Shown in pieces: positions 59,683 through 64,000 of a stretch of 64,000 bases of DNA (within the stretch, counting starts at the first letter, position 1; each line of letters begins with the position of its first letter). The notes under the pieces were generated by a model. It worked only from the letters and a program-made list of their open reading frames with translations. It had not been told where the DNA came from and searched no databases. This DNA comes from Ktedonobacter racemifer DSM 44963. GTDB lineage: Bacteria; Chloroflexota; Ktedonobacteria; Ktedonobacterales; Ktedonobacteraceae. The position numbers and the translations under genes were made by a program. The stretch spans positions 1,364,001 to 1,428,000 of the forward strand of contig NZ_ADVG01000003.1 of the NCBI RefSeq assembly GCF_000178855.1, read 5' to 3'.

Positions 59683-59707
59683 TGTAGGGTCAATGCTTGC
59701 ATAGACT
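59683..59707 (+). repeat. Family C repeat, single arm
   Basis: TGTAGGGTCAATGCTTGCAT, then AGACT. It is adjacent to the family A palindrome at 59710, so the two families occur side by side. Confidence 0.65.
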
Positions 59708-59709
59708 TC

Positions 59710-59777
59710 TCACATGGAAGTAGCCGCGTACGCCAGTAGCGGACACGCTACTGGCGTACGCGGCTACTTCCATGTGA
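59710..59777. repeat. Family A palindrome, consensus form, 32-bp perfect stem
   Basis: Arms 59710-59741 and 59746-59777 are exact complements around GACA. The core TAGCCGCGTACGCCAGTAGC occurs on both sides. It separates the SDR gene (+) from the PQQ-propeller gene (-), which ends at 59807. Confidence 0.85.
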
Positions 59778-59806
59778 CATCCTTTTGCAGGCTTCAGAGG
59801 AGGGGC

Positions 59807-61228
59807 TTAGCCGAAAGGAACTGCGTTCTGGTCTGGAGTGATGGTAACAAGAGTCAGAGTGACCAGCGACGGGGCGCTGCTCTGCCAGGGTTGATGCCAG
59901 AGAATCTTTCCATCACGCTTGTTTATGGCGTAGAGGTTCTGTTGAAGGGAGAGGGGCGAGGGCTGGAGTTCCTCCACGACGATAAGCGTGTCTTTATTAG
60001 CACTCAGGCTAAAAAGGCTGGGCTGTAAGCTGTCAATGCACCAGCGATCCTTGCCTGTGGCGGTGTCAAGGGCGCAGAACGTCTTCCTGGGCGTGCTTCC
60101 ATCACCTCGGTAGCCTTTGTAGGCGTATAACTCTTGCTCTGAGAGAAAGGTAAATTGCTCGTAGTTGTGCTCGCGTTGCCAGCGTAATTTGCCCGTGTGA
60201 GCATTGAATGCCATCAAGAGCATGTCCTGACCTGGCTCTGAGGCGGGATGAGCTTTAGGATTATAAAGCCGATTGTGCCCATTGAGATATAATGTATCAC
60301 CAAGCGCCGTGACGGATAGCGGTTCATTGGACATTGACATAGGGATCGTCCAGATGCTTCTCCCGGTCTCGGGCTGCAAGGCCTGCACACTGGTGATAGG
60401 ACTGCTCGTGGAGGGGTCAGAAGCAATCTGGTTGATAGCCAGGACGGCATTTTTGGTGGCTATGAGCTTGAAGGTACTGCTATCGTTCGCGGTCGTGTAG
60501 GCTTTCCGCCAGAGAACCTTGCCATGAGTGGTATCAAGCGCTGTGGCGAACCTGCGCTGACCATTCTGGCTCTGCGCGTTTATTTCTGTTTCGACAAGGT
60601 ATACTGCCGCACTCGTCGTAACAAGCCCGGAGAGAAAAGCAGGACTCTTATAGCTCCAGCGTACCTGTCCATTGCTCATTTGCAGGGCCTGAACGGTAGT
60701 TTCTGTATTCTGATAGATGGTTCCCTTGCAGAACTGCATAGTATTGAAGCCTGTTTCCTCGGTTTCGCGCTGCCAGAGCAAATGGCCATCCCGGGTATCG
60801 AGCGCCAGGAGGAGCGCATTGTGCTGGCTGCTGCTAGCGATGTAGAGTACTCCATCCACAATTCTTTGCTCGCTCGATTGATACATATCTTTCACTTTGA
60901 GTGGTTCGCGTTGCCAGCGTATATGCCCGGTGCTGGTGTCAAAGGCGGTGACATGGAGCCTGGATATGCCCTGATTGTTATCCGCCTCTTGTGGATTCGC
61001 ATCCCAGCTCACAGCATACTGAATAGTCCCTGATTGGGAAGAGGGCGAAGTTGGCAAGGTACAATCTCCTGATGTTTTGTCTGGAATCTTCTGATTGGAA
61101 GTTTGTTCCTGTAATGTTGGTTTCGAGCCACAGCCCGCGAAGAAGAAACAAAGAACCAGTAACAACAAGTTGCTGAGAACAATTGAATGCCTGTTTGTTT
61201 TCGAAGATATGAGCGTATGACAGGACAT
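59807..61228 (-). CDS. PQQ-like beta-propeller lipoprotein
   Basis: 473 residues. The signal peptide LLLLVLCFFFAGCGSK has a lipobox (AGC), so it is lipid-anchored outside the membrane. The remainder has repeated blades with the PQQ/BamB signature: TGHIRWQREPL, DGHLLWQRET, NGQVRWSYKS, HGKVLWRKAY, TGKLRWQREH and DGKILWHQPW. Such propellers bind ligands or act as scaffolds. No PQQ biosynthesis gene is present. TAGGAG precedes the ATG. Confidence 0.9.
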   Translation of the reverse strand: MSCHTLISSKTNRHSIVLSNLLLLVLCFFFAGCGSKPTLQEQTSNQKIPDKTSGDCTLPTSPSSQSGTIQYAVSWDANPQEADNNQGISRLHVTAFDTSTGHIRWQREPLKVKDMYQSSEQRIVDGVLYIASSSQHNALLLALDTRDGHLLWQRETEETGFNTMQFCKGTIYQNTETTVQALQMSNGQVRWSYKSPAFLSGLVTTSAAVYLVETEINAQSQNGQRRFATALDTTHGKVLWRKAYTTANDSSTFKLIATKNAVLAINQIASDPSTSSPITSVQALQPETGRSIWTIPMSMSNEPLSVTALGDTLYLNGHNRLYNPKAHPASEPGQDMLLMAFNAHTGKLRWQREHNYEQFTFLSEQELYAYKGYRGDGSTPRKTFCALDTATGKDRWCIDSLQPSLFSLSANKDTLIVVEELQPSPLSLQQNLYAINKRDGKILWHQPWQSSAPSLVTLTLVTITPDQNAVPFG

Positions 61229-61382
61229 AACGTATCACTCCTACGAGTAAGAAAAGTTTTATACAAGTTATCTGTCCTTAGTGTAGGAGGAAAGAGATAA
61301 AGATAAATGGGGCATATGACCTATTTATCTTATACATATATTTCTCTCTTTTTTGCTTGATGCTCGCGCCTGCGACGCTCGC

Positions 61383-61449
61383 CAGGGGTAAGAGTGTGGT
61401 GCTCATTGGCAGCCAGTGGCTGCCAATGAGCACCACACTCTTACCCCTG
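61383..61449. terminator. 32-bp perfect hairpin after the double-GNAT gene
   Basis: Arms 61383-61414 and 61418-61449 around AGT. It lies 36 bp downstream of the minus-strand GNAT stop and upstream of the PQQ-propeller gene. A further 16-bp palindrome with GTAGG/CCTAC (61456-61471) resembles a family C tip. Confidence 0.75.
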
Positions 61450-61484
61450 AGAAAATGTAGGAGACCCTACAATGCAATCTGGTT

Positions 61485-62435
61485 CTATATGCTCTTTGTC
61501 ATGAAATCGACCTGGGAGCGAACGTGCATACCGGCGCGATGGTAGAGGTTCCAGGCCCCCGTCTGGTTGGTGGAGTCCATGTCAAGCAGGACCTCGCGGA
61601 CGCCGCGACGGTAGTACTCATTAAAGGCCGTAGAGAGCAGGGCGAGGGCGATGCCTCGCTTGCGCCAGGGACGGCGTACTCCGACCTGCGAGACATGTCC
61701 ACTATGCTCCTGGGGATAGATGCGGCAGAGCGTGACGCCAACCACTTCTCCATCGGCGATAGCTACATAGAACATAGATGGGTCGGCGCTGGAGTTCTTC
61801 TCAAACATACCCTCGTACCAGTCTGCATAGGGGCGATATGGCTCGCCATCGATATCGGGAAAGGTCTCGGCAACGACATGGTAAATGGCTCGCTCCTCCT
61901 GACCTGGAATGAAGGGGCGAATGGTAACGCCCTCGATAGGACAGGAGGCCATAGGCGGCTCTTCAAAGAGGATACGCATACGGTAATCGCTGGACTCAAC
62001 CTCGAAGCCCGCTTGCGTGAGTAGGTGAGACATATCTCGTGTAAAGCTCCACGTGTAGAAGGTGCGAGGCGTCTCCGGGTAAGTGTCGAGCAAGGTGCGT
62101 GCGTGCTCCTCAGCGAATTGCAGCAGATAGGCGCCGATAGGCTGTTGCTGATAGGAGAGTCGTATGGCTGTATTGGCGTCGAGCATAATCCCGCGTCTCG
62201 TTCGGGCCACACTGGTATAACCAACGAATTCGCCTGTGGGCGCCGTCACCGCCAGCGTGTCGCTCTCTAAGTTAACATCACGGTCCTGCCAGAACTCCAG
62301 CATATCAACGGCTGCGCTCTCGCTAACGCCCAGCAGGGCGAGCTCGATTTCAACGTTCAGGGCCGCGATAGCCTCGGCATCCTGAAGTGTTGCCGGGCGT
62401 GTCACAAAGCCTGGGGGAAGGAGAATACTGGTCAT
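61485..62435 (-). CDS. Tandem GNAT-domain N-acetyltransferase
   Basis: 316 residues in two GNAT folds. The C-terminal one is complete: VVGVTLCRIY, SQVGVRRPWRKRGIALALLS (acetyl-CoA loop) and SLDMDSTNQTGAWNLYHRAG-like end. The N-terminal one has FVGYTSVARTRRG and LDANTAIRLSYQQQPIGAYL, a weaker CoA loop. This two-domain architecture is common in mycothiol-synthase-like and antibiotic-acetylating relatives. The acceptor is unknown. GGAG precedes the ATG. Confidence 0.88.
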   Translation of the reverse strand: MTSILLPPGFVTRPATLQDAEAIAALNVEIELALLGVSESAAVDMLEFWQDRDVNLESDTLAVTAPTGEFVGYTSVARTRRGIMLDANTAIRLSYQQQPIGAYLLQFAEEHARTLLDTYPETPRTFYTWSFTRDMSHLLTQAGFEVESSDYRMRILFEEPPMASCPIEGVTIRPFIPGQEERAIYHVVAETFPDIDGEPYRPYADWYEGMFEKNSSADPSMFYVAIADGEVVGVTLCRIYPQEHSGHVSQVGVRRPWRKRGIALALLSTAFNEYYRRGVREVLLDMDSTNQTGAWNLYHRAGMHVRSQVDFMTKSI

Positions 62436-62954
62436 AGAGAAACTCCATTCTATATGCTTGCTACTCTAGAGTAGCTTTGAGGGCGTGTCTTCACCCGGCG
62501 CGAGCAGGCTTTGTCGTGAGAGGTAAGAGTCGATCTGGCGGATAACAAAAAAGCCGCGAGCGTGTAGTGGAGAGGGACGCCCACGGACAAAATTAGTCAA
62601 CTATGTAAATCAGGGGATGACCAACCTGAAAAAGGACATAGTGAGGCCCTGGGCGACTATGCAAGCGTTGGGTGCATAGTGGTGGTGATCTTTCGCCTTA
62701 GCCATGTCTATCAGTGCCCTTTGCTGTCAAAAAGTTTTCAGACCTCTATGTGCTCTGAGAAATCGAAGCACATAGATGGATAATACCATACTGAGGTCCG
62801 CTTTGAGCTTCTCAAAAAAAACTGAAGCCCCATTCTTCAAAAGTCGTCATTTCAAGAAATCAACACAACGTGTATACTGTCTCCAGTTGTCATATGTGTC
62901 TATTTTGAATTGTAATGTCACTGAACACCAAAAGTCAATAAGAGAAAAATAGAA
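62436..62954. other. 519-bp intergenic region between divergent genes
   Basis: No supported gene. It contains a hairpin at 62746-62777 (TCTATGTGCT/AGCACATAGA) and AT-rich DNA before the first TetR gene. CGTGTATACTGTC near 62870 could be a -10 region. No repeat-family member was seen. Confidence 0.4.
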
Positions 62955-63581
62955 ATGAATGGCATAGCATCCTCACTACATGACGAATCGCAGCAGATGA
63001 GTTTGCGAGAACGCAAGAAACGTCTGGCTCAGGCCACCATTGAGGAGGCGGCGCTCCGACTCTTTCAGCAACAGGGGTATGAGCACACCTCCATCCAGGA
63101 CATTGCTGAGGCGGTGATGATGTCATCGCGCACCTTTTTTCGCTATTTTGCGTCCAAAGAGGAGGTGCTCTTTGGGCCAATGCACGCGGCCCTGAGTGAT
63201 GGTCTCCGCTTTTTGCAGCACGCTGCGCCAACGGAGTCACCGCACGCAGCACTCCGAGCAACCTTTGAGCACCTGGCCAGCCAGTATCAGCAGCAGCGGG
63301 CCAGTTTTCTGCTCCGCTATCAGGTGGCCGTGCAGACCCCCTCGATTGCTTCTGTCTATCTCTATGCGCTGATGGGAACAGAGCCAGCCATCTGTGAGGC
63401 GCTTTGCTCCCGCCTGGAATCTGCCCCAAACCGCCATGAGATTCGCTTCCTGGTGGCCATCTACATGACAGCGTTGCGTGTGGCTCTTGAGGAATGGCTG
63501 GAGCAAGAAGCGCAGGGAGATCTGGTTTCCTTGCTTCGTGAGGACCTGGACGACTTCTTGTCGCTTTCCCACCATGCCTAG
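62955..63581 (+). CDS. TetR-family transcriptional regulator
   Basis: 208 residues. After a short leader, the helix-turn-helix reads EEAALRLFQQQGYEHTSIQD with SSRTFFRYFASKEEVLF, the TetR signature in which FRYF replaces FYxHF. The C-terminal domain is helical and should bind a ligand. TetR proteins usually repress an adjacent efflux or catabolic gene; here the next gene is another TetR regulator. The ribosome site is weak (AGAGAAA). Confidence 0.92.
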   Translation: MNGIASSLHDESQQMSLRERKKRLAQATIEEAALRLFQQQGYEHTSIQDIAEAVMMSSRTFFRYFASKEEVLFGPMHAALSDGLRFLQHAAPTESPHAALRATFEHLASQYQQQRASFLLRYQVAVQTPSIASVYLYALMGTEPAICEALCSRLESAPNRHEIRFLVAIYMTALRVALEEWLEQEAQGDLVSLLREDLDDFLSLSHHA

Positions 63582-63628
63582 GCGAAAAGATCACTTGTAT
63601 CGCTCCTATATATATAGGCCCTTGCCCC

Positions 63629-63680
63629 TTGACTTCCACGGCCCTTTGTGGCATAATCGTAACGTACCGTACGTTACGAT
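63629..63680 (+). promoter_or_regulatory. Sigma70 promoter overlapped by a perfect 25-bp palindromic operator
   Basis: TTGACT at 63629-63634, exactly 17 bp, CATAAT at 63652-63657. ATCGTAACGTAC (63656-63667), a central C, and GTACGTTACGAT (63669-63680) form a perfect palindrome over the start site. This is the classic arrangement of a TetR autorepression operator. Confidence 0.85.
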
Positions 63681-63695
63681 TGCAAGGGAGCGATA

Positions 63696-64000
63696 ATGGA
63701 GCAGAGACAGAACACACGTACTCAGAAGACACGGGAGCAGCTACGCGCCGCTGCGCACCAACTCTTTCTTCAGCAAGGCTACCAGGGAACAAGTATTGAA
63801 GGCATCCTGGCAGAGGCGGGAATTTCCTCAAAGGAGACCTTCTATCGCCACTATGCCAACAAGGAGGCGATTTTTGTGGATGTCCTGCGTCACCTGACTA
63901 TGGAGATGCCGCGTTTCTCTGAGAAGCTTGACACTCTTCCATCTGCTCATGATCTCGCATCACTGCGCCAGGTTCTGGCGACGCTAGCTTACGAGATACT
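63696..64000 (+). CDS. TetR-family transcriptional regulator, 3' end outside window
   Basis: The first 101 residues are visible from ATG 63696, with AAGGGAG upstream. The helix-turn-helix reads AAAHQLFLQQGYQGTSIEGI with SSKETFYRHYANKEAIF, the standard TetR form. It probably represses its own promoter through the 25-bp palindrome and may control a gene beyond the window. Confidence 0.92.
   Translation, partial: MEQRQNTRTQKTREQLRAAAHQLFLQQGYQGTSIEGILAEAGISSKETFYRHYANKEAIFVDVLRHLTMEMPRFSEKLDTLPSAHDLASLRQVLATLAYEI

Noticed and set aside
62935..63831. 298-codon minus-strand frame opposite the first TetR gene
   Set aside because: It spans a promoter, an operator and parts of two TetR genes; no protein motif is present.
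1..64000. CRISPR array
   Set aside because: No regularly spaced direct repeats were seen; repeated sequences are palindromic and dispersed.
1..64000. tRNA or rRNA genes
   Set aside because: No cloverleaf with a GTTCRA loop and no rRNA-like stretch was recognised while reading both strands; a tRNAscan run would settle it.

Overview
The window looks like chromosomal DNA from a Ktedonobacteria-type member of the Chloroflexota: a soil-living, filamentous, cellulose-degrading lineage with large genomes rich in transposons. The grounds are gene-family character and mid-50s GC as judged by eye: MEDS/PAS hybrid-input kinases, a very large MalT-like LuxR regulator with an extra N-terminal domain, a Ser/Thr kinase with an extracellular beta-sandwich, a GH5-CBM2 cellulase beside a sugar ABC operon, DinB-fold proteins, and many IS200/IS605 relatives. 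No rRNA, tRNA or CRISPR array was recognised.

Layout. 1-1.5 kb: end of a NarL-type sensor kinase and its response regulator. 1.6-7.0 kb: a mobile zone with a remnant of a secreted protein, a complete TnpB element that may have split a HAMP-type sensor, an epimerase, and a decayed IS1 copy with an 8-bp target duplication. 7.2-10.2 kb: MEDS-PAS-PAS kinase plus single-domain receiver. 10.4-19.5 kb: chromosomal genes (AraC-AzlC-AzlD, GNAT, Nudix, Gfo/Idh, MazG-like, HAD, DUF402, DinB, MntH). 19.7-27.2 kb: a cellulose/oligosaccharide locus in which a TnpB element has cut a GH5-CBM2 cellulase in its Thr-Pro linker, followed by a LacI-SBP-permease-permease operon. 27.7-36.2 kb: CPBP protease, fused PabB-PabC, RdgB, alpha/beta hydrolase, DinB and a 1050-residue LAL regulator. 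36.4-38.0 kb: an apparently intact IscB element with its upstream omega (HEARO) RNA. 38-53.9 kb: small enzymes and membrane proteins, a candidate structured leader with a five-codon upstream ORF (42.2 kb), a Ser/Thr kinase, an MFS exporter and an epoxide hydrolase. 54.5-58.9 kb: a nested element, a group II intron with an RT-HNH maturase inserted exactly after codon 12 of a third tnpB. 59-64 kb: SDR, PQQ-propeller lipoprotein, double GNAT and two TetR genes, the second with a textbook promoter overlapping a perfect 25-bp palindrome.

Two themes stand out. First, four RNA-guided-nuclease-type genes (three TnpB, one IscB) lie in 64 kb in different states: intact, frameshifted, intron-split. Their insertions have broken one host gene clearly (a cellulase) and perhaps two others. 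Second, the intergenic spaces hold many very long perfect hairpins and at least three dispersed repeat families (A: core GCCGCGTACGCCAGTAGC; B: core CGACGCTACTAAAGCACGC; C: core TGTAGGGTCCAGGCTAGC). These occur as single arms or paired palindromes, often touching stop codons, and resemble REP/MITE elements that also serve as transcription terminators.

All family assignments come from reading motifs by eye. No database search was run.
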